This document shows, piece after piece, positions 50,565 through 63,780 of a stretch of DNA of 64,000 nt. A model generated the notes under the pieces. That model searched no databases. It saw only the letters and a list, made by a program, of their open reading frames with translations, and was not told the DNA's origin. Source of the stretch: Hydractinia symbiolongicarpus. Lineage: Eukaryota; Cnidaria; Hydrozoa; Anthoathecata; Hydractiniidae. A program made the position numbers and the translations under genes. The stretch lies in NCBI RefSeq assembly GCF_029227915.1, contig NC_079884.1, forward strand, positions 18,354,001-18,418,000, written 5' to 3'. Position 1 is the stretch's first letter. Every line of letters starts with the position of its first letter.

Positions 50565-52061
50565 TCTGTTCAGGTTGCCATTGTTCTAGTCCTACCTCTA
50601 TGAATGTAGTACGACGTCCCAAATCGTTTTACATTGCGCAATAGCCTTATAACACAGTCAACTACGTGAACAGGTCTCTAAAAGTTGTTATATAACCTTT
50701 TGACGCCTAAAAACGGCCTTACACGTAATTCACGTGGTTCCACGTGTCTGTTCCGGTTGCCATTTGTCTAGCCTACCACTACGAATATACTACGACGTGC
50801 CAAATCGTTTTACATTACGGAATAGCCTTATAACGCCGTCAACTACGTGAGGAGCCCTCTACAGGTTTTTATATGGCCTTTTGCCGCCTAATAATGGCCT
50901 TACACATAAATCACGTCGCTCCACATGTCTGGGCAAGTTGCCATTGGTCTGGTTCTTTAACTGTCAATGCACTACGACGTCCCAAGTTGTTTTCCATTGT
51001 GCCATGGCCTTATAACACCGTCAACTACGCGTACAGGCCTCTAAATCTTGTTGTATGGCATTTTTCTGTCTAATAATGGCCTTAGACATCAATCACGTCG
51101 TTCCACAAGTCTGGGCAAGTTGCCATTGGTCTAGTATTTTCACTATCAATGCACTAAGACGTCCCAAGTTGTTTTACATTGTGCCATGACATTATAACAC
51201 CGCCAACTACGTGTACAGGTCTCTAAAGCCTAATATATGACCTTTTGCCGCCTAATTATGACCTTACACATAAATCACGTGGTTCCACATGTCTGGGCAA
51301 GTTGCAATTGGTCTAGTACTTCCACTGGTAATGTACTACGACCTCCTAAGTCGTTTTCGATTGCGTCATGACGTTATAACACCGTCAACTACGCGTACAG
51401 TCCTCTAAAGTCTGTTATATGACCGTTTGCCGCCTAATAATTGCCTTACACATAAATCACGTCGTTCCACATGTCTGGGCAAGTTGCCATTGGTCTGGTC
51501 CTTTCATTATCAATGCACTACGACCTCCCAAGTTCTTTTCCACTGCACAATAGCCTTATAACACCGTCAACTACGCGTACGGTCCTCTAAAGTCCGTTAT
51601 ATCACCTTTTGGTGCCTAATAATGACGTTACACATAAATCACGTGGTTCCGCGTGTCTACACTGGTTACCATTGGTTTATTCCCTCGACACTCAATGAAC
51701 TACAACGTCCCAAGTCTATTTCCATTGCTGCATGACTTTATAACACCGTCAACTACATGTACATGCCTCTAAAGGCTGTTATATGAGCTTTTGCCGCCTA
51801 ATAACCGCCTTACACGTAAATCACGTGGTTCCACGTGTCTCTTCAGGCTGCAATTGGTCAAGTCCTACCATTGTGAATGTACTACGACGTCCCAAATCGT
51901 TTTACATTGCGCAATAGCCTTATAACACCGTCAACTACGTAAACAGGTCTCTAAAGGTTGTTATATAACCTTTTGCCGCCTAATAACGGCCTTACACGTA
52001 ATTCACGTGGTTCCACGTGTCTCTTCAGGTTGCCATTGGTCTAGTCCTACCACTACGATCG

Positions 52062-52095
52062 TACTAGGACGTCCCAAATTGTTCGACACGTCTGC
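52062..52095 (+). repeat. Truncated monomer (111 bp missing), copy 1
   Basis: GTCCCAAATTGTT joins CGACACGTCTGCGCAAG. Comparison with the full unit at 59,491-59,610 shows the GTT words normally 111 bp apart, so the deletion fits a 3-bp GTT microhomology. The right end is the TT centre of the dyad. Confidence 0.9.
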
Positions 52096-52801
52096 GCAAG
52101 TTTCCATTGGTCTAGTCCTTTCACTATGAATACACTACGAAGTCCCAAGTTCTTTTTTATTGCGCAAAAGCCTTATAACACCGTCAACTGCATGAACAGG
52201 CCTCTAAAGACTGTTATATGACCTTTTGCCGCCTAATAATGACCTTACACATCAATCACGTCGTTCCACATGTCTGGGCAAGTTGCCATTGGTCTAGTAT
52301 TTTCGCTATCAATGCACTACGACGTCCCAAGTCGTTTTCCATTGTGCCATGACATTATAACACCGCCAACTACGTGTACAGGTCTCTAAAGCCTAATATA
52401 TGACCTTTTGCCGCCTAATTATGACCTTACACATAAATCACGTGGTTCCACATGTCTGGGCTAGTTGCCATTGGTCTAGTCCTTCCACTGGTAATGTACT
52501 ACGACCTCCTAAGTCATTTTCGATTGCGTCATGACGTTATACACCGTCAACTACGCGTACAGTCCTCTAAAGTCTGTTATATGACCGTTTGCCGCCTAAT
52601 AATTGCCTTACACATAAATCACGTCGTTTCACATGTCTGGGCAAGTTGCCATTGGTCTGGTCCTTTCACTATCAATGCACTACGACCTCCCAAGTTCTTT
52701 TCCACTGCGCAATAGCCTTATAACACCGTCAACCACGCGTACAGTCCTCTAAAGTCTGTTGTATCACCTTTTGGCGCCTAATAATGACCTTACACATAAA
52801 T

Positions 52802-54437
52802 CACGTGGTTCCGCGCGTCTCCACTGGTTACCATTGGTTTATTCCCTCGACACTCAATGTACTACAACGTCCCAAGTCTACTTCCATTGCTGCATGACGT
52901 TATAACACCGCCAACTACATGTGCATGCCTCTAAGGGTTGTTATATGACCTTTTGCCGCCTAATAACGGCCTTACACGTAAATCACGTAGTTCTACGTGT
53001 CTGTTCAGGTTGCCATTGGTCTAGTCCTACCTCTATGAATGTAGTACGACGTCCCAAATCGTTTTACATTGCGCAATAGCCTTATAACACAGTCAACTAC
53101 GTGAACAGGTCTCTAAAACTTGTTATATAACCTTTTGACGCCTAAAAACGGCCTTACACGTAATTCACGTGGTTCCACGTGTCTGTTCCGGTTTCCATTG
53201 GTCTAGCCTACCACTACGAATATACTACGACGTGCCAAATCGTTTTACATTACGGAATAGCCTTATAACGCCGTCAACTACGTGAGGAGCCCTCTACAGG
53301 TTTTTATATGGCCTTTTGCCGCCTAATAATGGCCTTACACATAAATCACGTCGCTCCACATGTCTGGGCAAGTTGCCATTGGTCTGGTTCTTTAACTGTC
53401 AATGCACTACGACGTCCCAAGTTGTTTTCCATTGTGCCATGGCCTTATAACACCGTCAACTACGCGTACAGGCCTCTAAATCTTGTTGTATGGCATTTTT
53501 CTGTCTAATAATGGCCTTAGACATCAATCACGTCGTTCCACAAGTCTGGGCAAGTTGCCATTGGTCTAGTATTTTCACTATCAATGCACTAAGACGTCCC
53601 AAGTTGTTTTACATTGTGCCATGACATTATAACACCGCCAACTACGTGTACAGGTCTCTAAAGCCTAATATATGACCTTTTGCCGCCTAATTATGACCTT
53701 ACACATAAATCACGTGGTTCCACATGTCTGGGCAAGTTGCAATTGGTCTAGTACTTCCACTGGTAATGTACTACGACCTCCTAAGTCGTTTTCGATTGCG
53801 TCATGACGTTATAACACCGTCAACTACGCGTACAGTCCTCTAAAGTCTGTTATATGACCGTTTGCCGCCTAATAATTGCCTTACACATAAATCACGTAGT
53901 TCTACGTGTCTGTTCAGGTTGCCATTGGTCTAGTCCTACCTCTATGAATGTAGTACGACGTCCCAAATCGTTTTACATTGCGCAATAGCCTTATAACACA
54001 GTCAACTACGTGAACAGGTCTCTAAAACTTGTTATATAACCTTTTGACGCCTAAAAACGGCCTTACACGTAATTCACGTGGTTCCACGTGTCTGTTCCGG
54101 TTTCCATTGGTCTAGCCTACCACTACGAATATACTACGACGTGCCAAATCGTTTTACATTACGGAATAGCCTTATAACGCCGTCAACTACGTGAGGAGCC
54201 CTCTACAGGTTTTTATATGGCCTTTTGCCGCCTAATAATGGCCTTACACATAAATCACGTCGCTCCACATGTCTGGGCAAGTTGCCATTGGTCTGGTTCT
54301 TTAACTGTCAATGCACTACGACGTCCCAAGTTGTTTTCCATTGTGCCATGGCCTTATAACACCGTCAACTACGCGTACAGGCCTCTAAATCTTGTTGTAT
54401 GGCATTTTTCTGTCTAATAATGGCCTTAGACATCAAT
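52802..54437 (+). repeat. 9-mer HOR (1636 bp), copy 1
   Basis: The unit is built as one monomer (52,802-52,984), a 909-bp 5-mer (52,985-53,893) and the first 3 monomers of that 5-mer again (53,894-54,437). The next unit starts at 54,438 with CACGTGGTTCCGCGCG. Confidence 0.88.
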
Positions 54438-56073
54438 CACGTGGTTCCGCGCGTCTCCACTGGTTACCATTGGTTTATTCCCTCGACACTCAATGTACTA
54501 CAACGTCCCAAGTCTACTTCCATTGCTGCATGACGTTATAACACCGCCAACTACATGTGCATGCCTCTAAGGGTTGTTATATGACCTTTTGCCGCCTAAT
54601 AACGGCCTTACACGTAAATCACGTAGTTCTACGTGTCTGTTCAGGTTGCCATTGGTCTAGTCCTACCTCTATGAATGTAGTACGACGTCCCAAATCGTTT
54701 TACATTGCGCAATAGCCTTATAACACAGTCAACTACGTGAACAGGTCTCTAAAACTTGTTATATAACCTTTTGACGCCTAAAAACGGCCTTACACGTAAT
54801 TCACGTGGTTCCACGTGTCTGTTCCGGTTTCCATTGGTCTAGCCTACCACTACGAATATACTACGACGTGCCAAATCGTTTTACATTACGGAATAGCCTT
54901 ATAACGCCGTCAACTACGTGAGGAGCCCTCTACAGGTTTTTATATGGCCTTTTGCCGCCTAATAATGGCCTTACACATAAATCACGTCGCTCCACATGTC
55001 TGGGCAAGTTGCCATTGGTCTGGTTCTTTAACTGTCAATGCACTACGACGTCCCAAGTTGTTTTCCATTGTGCCATGGCCTTATAACACCGTCAACTACG
55101 CGTACAGGCCTCTAAATCTTGTTGTATGGCATTTTTCTGTCTAATAATGGCCTTAGACATCAATCACGTCGTTCCACAAGTCTGGGCAAGTTGCCATTGG
55201 TCTAGTATTTTCACTATCAATGCACTAAGACGTCCCAAGTTGTTTTACATTGTGCCATGACATTATAACACCGCCAACTACGTGTACAGGTCTCTAAAGC
55301 CTAATATATGACCTTTTGCCGCCTAATTATGACCTTACACATAAATCACGTGGTTCCACATGTCTGGGCAAGTTGCAATTGGTCTAGTACTTCCACTGGT
55401 AATGTACTACGACCTCCTAAGTCGTTTTCGATTGCGTCATGACGTTATAACACCGTCAACTACGCGTACAGTCCTCTAAAGTCTGTTATATGACCGTTTG
55501 CCGCCTAATAATTGCCTTACACATAAATCACGTAGTTCTACGTGTCTGTTCAGGTTGCCATTGGTCTAGTCCTACCTCTATGAATGTAGTACGACGTCCC
55601 AAATCGTTTTACATTGCGCAATAGCCTTATAACACAGTCAACTACGTGAACAGGTCTCTAAAACTTGTTATATAACCTTTTGACGCCTAAAAACGGCCTT
55701 ACACGTAATTCACGTGGTTCCACGTGTCTGTTCCGGTTTCCATTGGTCTAGCCTACCACTACGAATATACTACGACGTGCCAAATCGTTTTACATTACGG
55801 AATAGCCTTATAACGCCGTCAACTACGTGAGGAGCCCTCTACAGGTTTTTATATGGCCTTTTGCCGCCTAATAATGGCCTTACACATAAATCACGTCGCT
55901 CCACATGTCTGGGCAAGTTGCCATTGGTCTGGTTCTTTAACTGTCAATGCACTACGACGTCCCAAGTTGTTTTCCATTGTGCCATGGCCTTATAACACCG
56001 TCAACTACGCGTACAGGCCTCTAAATCTTGTTGTATGGCATTTTTCTGTCTAATAATGGCCTTAGACATCAAT
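54438..56073 (+). repeat. 9-mer HOR (1636 bp), copy 2
   Basis: Second tandem copy with the same internal 1+5+3 arrangement. Its end returns to the series found after 51,080. Identity with copy 1 is close to complete by eye. Confidence 0.88.
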
Positions 56074-58260
56074 CACGTCGTTCCACAAGTCTGGGCAAGT
56101 TGCCATTGGTCTAGTATTTTCACTATCAATGCACTAAGACGTCCCAAGATGTTTTACATTGTGCCATGACATTATAACACCGCCAACTACGTGTACAGGT
56201 CTCTAAAGCCTAATATATGACCTTTTGCCGCCTAATTATGACCTTACACATAAATCACGTGGTTCCACATGTCTGGGCAAGTTGCAATTGGTCTAGTACT
56301 TCCACTGGTAATGTACTACGACCTCCTAAGTCGTTTTCGATTGCGTCATGACGTTATAACACCGTCAACTACGCGTACAGTCCTCTAAAGTCTGTTATAT
56401 GACCGTTTGCCGCCTAATAATTGCCTTACACATAAATCACGTCGTTCCACATGTCTGGGCAAGTTGCCATTGGTCTGGTCCTTTCATTATCAATGCACTA
56501 CGACCTCCCAAGTTCTTTTCCACTGCACAATAGCCTTATAACACCGTCAACTACGCGTACGGTCCTCTAAAGTCCGTTATATCACCTTTTGGTGCCTAAT
56601 AATGACGTTACACATAAATCACGTGGTTCCGCGTGTCTACACTGGTTACCATTGGTTTATTCCCTCGACACTCAATGAACTACAACGTCCCAAGTCTATT
56701 TCCATTGCTGCATGACTTTATAACACCGTCAACTACATGTACATGCCTCTAAAGGCTGTTATATGAGCTTTTGCCGCCTAATAACCGCCTTACACGTAAA
56801 TCACGTGGTTCCACGTGTCTCTTCAGGTTGCAATTGGTCAAGTCCTACCATTGTGAATGTACTACGACGTCCCAAATCGTTTTACATTGCGCAATAGCCT
56901 TATAACACCGTCAACTACGTAAACAGGTCTCTAAAGGTTGTTATATAACCTTTTGCCGCCTAATAACGGCCTTACACGTAATTCACGTGGTTCCACGTGT
57001 CTCTTCAGGTTGCCATTGGTCTAGTCCTACCACTACGATCGTACTAGGACGTCCCAAATTGTTCGACACGTCTGCGCAAGTTTCCATTGGTCTAGTCCTT
57101 TCACTATGAATACACTACGAAGTCCCAAGTTCTTTTTTATTGCGCAAAAGCCTTATAACACCGTCAACTGCATGAACAGGCCTCTAAAGACTGTTATATG
57201 ACCTTTTGCCGCCTAATAATGACCTTACACATCAATCACGTCGTTCCACATGTCTGGGCAAGTTGCCATTGGTCTAGTATTTTCGCTATCAATGCACTAC
57301 GACGTCCCAAGTCGTTTTCCATTGTGCCATGACATTATAACACCGCCAACTACGTGTACAGGTCTCTAAAGCCTAATATATGACCTTTTGCCGCCTAATT
57401 ATGACCTTACACATAAATCACGTGGTTCCACATGTCTGGGCTAGTTGCCATTGGTCTAGTCCTTCCACTGGTAATGTACTACGACCTCCTAAGTCATTTT
57501 CGATTGCGTCATGACGTTATACACCGTCAACTACGCGTACAGTCCTCTAAAGTCTGTTATATGACCGTTTGCCGCCTAATAATTGCCTTACACATAAATC
57601 ACGTCGTTTCACATGTCTAGGCAAATTGCCATTGGTCTGGTCCTTTCACTATCAATGCACTACGACCTCCCAAGTTCTTTTCCACTGCGCAATAGCCTTA
57701 TAACACCGTCAACCACGCGTACAGTCCTCTAAAGTCTGTTGTATCACCTTTTGGCGCCTAATAATGACCTTACACATAAATCACGTGGTTCCGCGCGTCT
57801 CCACTGGTTACCATTGGTTTATTCCCTCGACACTCAATGTACTACAACGTCCCAAGTCTACTTCCATTGCTGCATGACGTTATAACACCGCCAACTACAT
57901 GTGCATGCCTCTAAGGGTTGTTATATGACCTTTTGCCGCCTAATAACGGCCTTACACGTAAATCACGTAGTTCTACGTGTCTGTTCAGGTTGCCATTGGT
58001 CTAGTCCTACCTCTATGAATGTAGTACGACGTCCCAAATCGTTTTACATTGCGCAATAGCCTTATAACACAGTCAACTACGTGAACAGGTCTCTAAAACT
58101 TGTTATATAACCTTTTGACGCCTAAAAACGGCCTTACACGTAATTCACGTGGTTCCACGTGTCTGTTCCGGTTTCCATTGGTCTAGCCTACCACTACGAA
58201 TATACTACGACGTGCCAAATCGTTTTACATTACGGAATAGCCTTATAACGCCGTCAACTA
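55529..58260 (+). repeat. ~2.7-kb duplicated block, copy 2 (partner at -4980 bp)
   Basis: Copy of 50,549-53,280. The match decays near 58,280-58,340 (CTACATGTTTTT, GTCCGGGCAAG), where the series changes to the 3,118-type unit. Confidence 0.88.
57042..57075 (+). repeat. Truncated monomer (111 bp missing), copy 2
   Basis: Identical junction to 52,062-52,095 at the 4980-bp duplication offset. The full-length ancestor form survives at about 59,461-59,640 and 63,450-63,630. Confidence 0.9.
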
Positions 58261-61200
58261 CGTGAGGAGCCCTCTACATGTTTTTATATGGCCTTTTGCC
58301 GCCTAATAATGGCCTTACACATAAATCACGTCGCTCCACATGTCCGGGCAAGTTGCCATTGGTCTGGTCCTTTAACTCTCAATGCACTACGACGTCCCAA
58401 GTTGTTTTCCATTGTGCCATGGCCTTATAACACCGTCAACTACGTGTACAGGCCTCTAAAAGATGTTATATGACCTTTTGCCCCCTATTATCGTCCTTGC
58501 ACGTATATCACGTGGTTCCGCGTATCTACACTGGTTACCATTGAATTATTCCCTCGACACTCAATGAACTACAACGTCCCAAGTCTATTTCCATTGCTGC
58601 ATGACGTTATAACACCGTCAACTACATGAACAGGCCTCTAAAGTCTGTTATATGACCTTTTGCCGTCTAATAATGACCTTACACATCAATCACGTCGTTC
58701 CACATGTCTGGGCAAGTTGCCATTGGTCTAGTATTTTCGCTATCAATGCATTACGACGTCCCAAGTTGTTTTCCATTGTGCCATGACATTATAACACCGC
58801 CAACTACGTGTACAGGTCTCTAAAGCCTATTATATGACCTTTTGCCGCCTAATTATGACCTTGCACATAAATCACGTGGTTCCACATGTCTGGGCTAGTT
58901 GCCATTGGTCTAGTCCTTCCACTGGTAATGTACTACGACCTCCTAAGTCGTTTTCGATTGCGTCATGGCGTTATACACCGTCAACTACGTGTACAGGCCT
59001 CTAAAAGATGTTATATGACCTTTTGCCCCCTATTATCGTCCTTGCACGTATATCACGTCGTTCCACGTGTCTGTGCAGGTTGGCATTGGTCTAGTCCTTC
59101 CACCATCAATGTACTACGACGTCCCAAGTTCTTTTCCACTGCGCAATAGCCTTATAACACCGTCAACTACGCGTACAGTCCTCTAAAGTCCGTTATATCA
59201 CCTTTTGGTGCCTAATAATGACGTTACACATAAATCACGTGGTTCCGCGTGTCTTCACTGGTTACCATTGGTTTATTTCCTCGACACTCAATGGACTACC
59301 ACGTCCCAAGTCTATTTTCATCGCTGCATGACGTTATAACACCGTCAACTACATGTACATGCCTCTAAAGGCTGTTATATGACCTTTTGCCCCCTAATAA
59401 CGGCCTTACACGTAATTCACGTGGTTCCACGTGTCTCTTCAGGTTGCCATTGGTCTAGTCCTACCACTACGATCGTACTAGAACGTCCCAAATTGTTTTA
59501 CATTGCTGAATAGCCTTATAACACCGTCAACTACGTGAGCGGACCTCTAAAGGTTTTTATATGGCCTTTTTCCGCGTAATAATGTCCTTATCCATAAATC
59601 GCGTCGTTCGACACGTCTGCGCAAGTTTCCATTGGTCTAGTCCTTTCACTATGAATACACTACAAAGTCCCAAGTTCTTTTTCATTGCGCAAAAGCCTAA
59701 TAACACCGTCAACTGCATGAACAGGCCTCTAAAGACTGTTATATGACCATTTGCCGCCTAATAATGACCTTACACATCAATCACGTCGTTCCACATGTCT
59801 GGGCAAGTTGCCATTGGTCTGGTCCTTTCAATCTCAATGCACTACGACGTCCCAAGTCTATTTCCATCGCTTCATGACGTTATAACACCGTCAACTACAT
59901 GTACATGCCTCTAAAGACTGTTATATGACGTTTTGCCGCCTAATAATGACCTTACACATCAATCACGTCGTTCCACGTGTCTGGGCAAGTTGCCATTGGT
60001 CTGGTCCTTTCAATCTCAATGCACTACGACGTCCCAAATCGTTTTACATTGCGCAATAGCCTTATAACACCGTCAACTACTTGAGCAGCCCTCTAAAGGT
60101 TTTTATATGGCCTTTTGCCGCGTAATAATGACCTTACACATAAATCACGTCGTTCCACATGTCTGGGCAAGTTGCCATTGGTCTAGTCTTTTCACTATCA
60201 ATGCGCTACGACGTCCCCAGTTGTTTTCCATTGTGCCATGACATTATAACACCGTCAACTACGTGTACAGGCCTCTAAAGGCTGTTATATGACCTTTTAC
60301 CGCCTAATTATGGCCTTACACATAAATCACGTGGTTCCACATGTCTGGGCAAGTTGGCATTGGTCTAGTATTTTCACTATCAATGCACTACGACGTCCCA
60401 AGTTGTTTTCCATTTTGACATGGCCTTATAACACCGTCAACTACGCGTACAGTCCTCTAAAGTCCGTTATATCACCTTTTGGTGCCTAATAATGACGTTA
60501 CACATAAGTCACGTGGTTCCGCGTGTCTACACTGGTTACCATTGGTTTATTCCCTCGACACTCAATGAACTACAACGTCCCAAGTCTATTTCCATTGCTG
60601 CATGACGTTATAACACCGTCAACTACATAAACAGGCCTCTAAAGTCTGTTATATGTCCTTTTGCCGTCTAATTATGACCTTACACATAAATCACGTCGTT
60701 CCACATGTCTGGGCAAGTTGCCATTGGTCTAGTATTTTCACTATCAATGCACTACGACGTCCCAAGTTGTTTTCCATTGTGCCATGACATTATAACACCG
60801 CCAACTACGTGTACAGGTCTCTAAAGTCTAATATATGACCTTTTGCCGCCTAATTATGACCTTACACATAAATCACGTGGTTCCACATGTCTGGGCAAGT
60901 TGCCATTGGTCTAGTCCTTCCACTGTTAATGTACTACGACCTCCTAAGTCGCTTTCGATTGCGTCATGACGTTATAACACCGTCAACTACGCGTACAGTC
61001 CTCTAAAGTCTGTTATATGACCGTTTGCTGCATAATAACCGCCTTACACGTAAATCACATGGTTCCACGTGTCTGTTCAGGTTGCCATTGTTCTAGTCCT
61101 ACCACTATGAATGTACTACGACGTCCCAAATCGTTTTACATTGCGCAATAGCCTTATAACACAGTCAACTACGTGAACAGGTTTCCAAAGGTTGTTATAT

Positions 61201-63780
61201 AACCTTTTGCCGCCTAATAACGGCCTTACATGTAAATCACGTGGTTCCACATGTCTGGGCAAGTTGCCATTGGTCTAGTCCCTTCACTATCAATGCACTA
61301 CGACGTTCCAATTGTTTTCCATTGTGCCATGACATTATAATACCGTCAACTACGTGTACAGGCCTCCAAAGGCTTGTTATATGACCTTTAACCGCCTATT
61401 AATGGCCTTATACATAAATCACGTCGTTCGACACATCTGCACAAGTTGCCATTGGTCTAGTCCTTTCACTATGAATACACTACGACGTCCCAAGTTCTTT
61501 TCCATTGCCCAATAGCCTTATAACACAACCAACTACGCGTACAGTCCTCTAAAGTCTGTCATATGACAGTTTGCCGCCTAATAATGGCGTTACACATAAA
61601 TCACATCGTTCCACATGTCTGTGCAGGTTGGCATTGGTCTAGTCCTTCCACTCTCAATGGACCACGACGTCCCAAGTCATTTTCCATTACGCCTTGGCAT
61701 TAAAACACCGTCACCTGCGCGTACAGTCCTCTAAAGTCTGTTATATGACCTTTTGCCGCCTAATAATGGCCTTACACATCAAATCACGTCGTTCCACATG
61801 TCTGGGCAAGTTGCCATTGGTCTGGTCCATTCACTATCAATGCACTACGACCTCCCAAGTTCTTTTCCACTGCGCAATAGCCTTATAACACCGTCAAGTA
61901 CGCGTACAGTCCTCTAAAGTCCGTTATATCACCTTTTGGTGCCTAATAATGACGTTACACATAAATCACGTGGTTCCGCGTGTCTACACTGGTTACCATT
62001 GGTTTATTCCCTCGACACTCAATGAACTACAACGTCCCAAGTCTATTTCCATTGCTGCATGACGTTATAACACCGTCAACTACATGAACAGGCCTCTAAA
62101 GTCTGTTATATGACCTTTTGCCGTCTAATAATGACCTTACACATCAATCACGTCGTTCCACATGTCTGGGCAAGTTGCCATTGGTCTAGTATTTTCACTA
62201 TCAATGCACTACGACGTCCCAAGTTGTTTTCCATTGTGCCATGACATTATAACACCGCCAACTACGTGTACAGGTCTCTAAAGCCTAATATATGACCTTT
62301 TGCCGCCTAATTATGACCTTACACATAAATCACGTGGTTCCACATGTCTGGGCAAGTTGCCATTGGTCTAGTCCTTCCACTGGTAATTTACTACGACCTC
62401 TTAAGTCGTTTTCGATTGCTGCATGACGTTATAACACCGTCAACTACATGAACAGGCCTCTAAAGCCTGTTATATCACATTTTGCCGTCTAATAATGACC
62501 TTACACATCAATCACGTCGTTCCACATGTCTGGGCAAGTTGCTATTGGTCTAGTATTTTCACTATCAATGCACTACGACGTCCCAAGTTGTTTTCCGTTG
62601 TTCCATGACATTATAACACCACCAACTACGTGTACAGGTCTCTAAAGCCTAATATATGACCTTTTGCCGCCTAATTATGACCTTACACATAAATCTGGGC
62701 AAGTTGCCATTGGTCTAGTCCTTCCACTGGTAATGTACAACGACCTCCTAAGTCGTTTTCGATTGCGTCATGACGTTATAACACCGTCAACTACGCGTAC
62801 AGTCCTCTAAAATCTGTTATATGACCGTTTGCCGCCTAATAATGGCCTTACACATCAATCACGACGTTCCACATGTCTGGGCAAGTTGCCATTGGTCTGG
62901 TCCTTTCACTATCAATGCACTACGACCTCCCAAGTTCTTTTCCACTGCGCAATAGCCCTATAACACCGTCAACTACGCGTACAGTCCTCTAAAGTCCGTT
63001 ATATCACCTTTTGGTGCCTAATAATGACGTTACACATAAATCACGTGGTTCCGCGTGTCTACACTGGTTACCATTGGTTTATTCCCTCGACACTCAATGA
63101 ACTACAACGTCCCAAGTCTATTTCCATTGCTGCATGACGTTATAACACCGTCAACTACATGAACAGGCCTCTAAAGTCTGTTATATGACCTTTTGCCGTC
63201 TAATAATGACCTTACACATCAATCACGTCGTTCCACATGTCTGGGCAAGTTGCCATTGGTCAAGTCCTACCATTGTGAATGTACTACGACGTCCCAAATC
63301 GTTTTACATAGCGCAATAGCCTTATAACACCGTCAACTACGTGAACAGGTCTCTAAAGGTTGATATATAACCTTTTGCCGCCTAATAACGGCCTTACACG
63401 TAATTCACGTGGTTCCACGTGTCTCTTCAGGTTGCCATTGGTCTAGTCCTACCACTACGATCGTACTAGGACGTCCCAAATTGTTTTATATTGCTGAATA
63501 GCCTTATAACACCGTCAACTAGGTGAGCAGTCCTCTAAAGGTTTTTATATGGCCTTTTTCCGCGTAATAATGGCCTTATCCATAAATCGCGTCGTTCGAC
63601 ACGTCTGCGCAAGTTTCCATTGGTCTAGTCCTTTCACAATGAATACACTACGAAGTCCCAAGTTCTTTTTCATTGCGCAAAAGCCTTATAACACCGTCAA
63701 CTGCATGAACAGGCCTCTAAAGACTGTTATATGACCTTTTGCCGCCTAATAATGACCTTACACATCAATCACGTCGTTCC
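58261..63780 (+). repeat. Right-hand mosaic satellite domain
   Basis: This is continuous satellite with partial repeats. The P-unit series starting CCGTTATATCACC is at 60,464, 61,921 and 62,996 (spacings 1457 and 1075). The unit with GGCCTTTTTCCGCG is at 59,561 and 63,549 (3988 bp). 61,021-61,500 resembles 7,500-8,170. No gene or non-satellite insertion is visible. Confidence 0.78.
62686..62706 (+). repeat. Monomer with 17-bp deletion removing the dyad
   Basis: ACATAAATC joins TGGGCAAG directly. The missing 17 bp are the dyad, present in the related unit at 62,330-62,350, and the ends share TC. Confidence 0.85.

Larger units (their letters stand above)
49658..52801 (+). repeat. Satellite domain with 2435-bp HOR (14 monomers, one truncated)
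   Basis: About 49,897-51,458 recurs at 52,332-53,893 (offset 2435), including the rare GACGTTATACACCG word and TCTAAATCTTGTTGTATGG. The unit is 14 monomers minus 111 bp, because 2435 + 111 = 2546. Between the two lies a series with the truncated monomer at 52,075. Confidence 0.82.
50549..53280 (+). repeat. ~2.7-kb duplicated block, copy 1 (partner at +4980 bp)
   Basis: It matches 55,529-58,260 at a constant offset of 4980 bp. Long stretches are identical; differences seen include CTTCAGGCTGC here against CTTCAGGTTGC and TCTGGGCAAG here against TCTAGGCAAA. Confidence 0.88.

Noticed and set aside
2521-63734. About 40 reading frames of 60-102 codons, all on the + strand, as a repeated small-protein family
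   Set aside because: Each is a stretch of satellite monomer. Start and stop come from the same ATGA word one monomer apart, copies follow HOR copies exactly, and the changes show no codon pattern. There is no signal for ribosome binding, splicing or a conserved domain.
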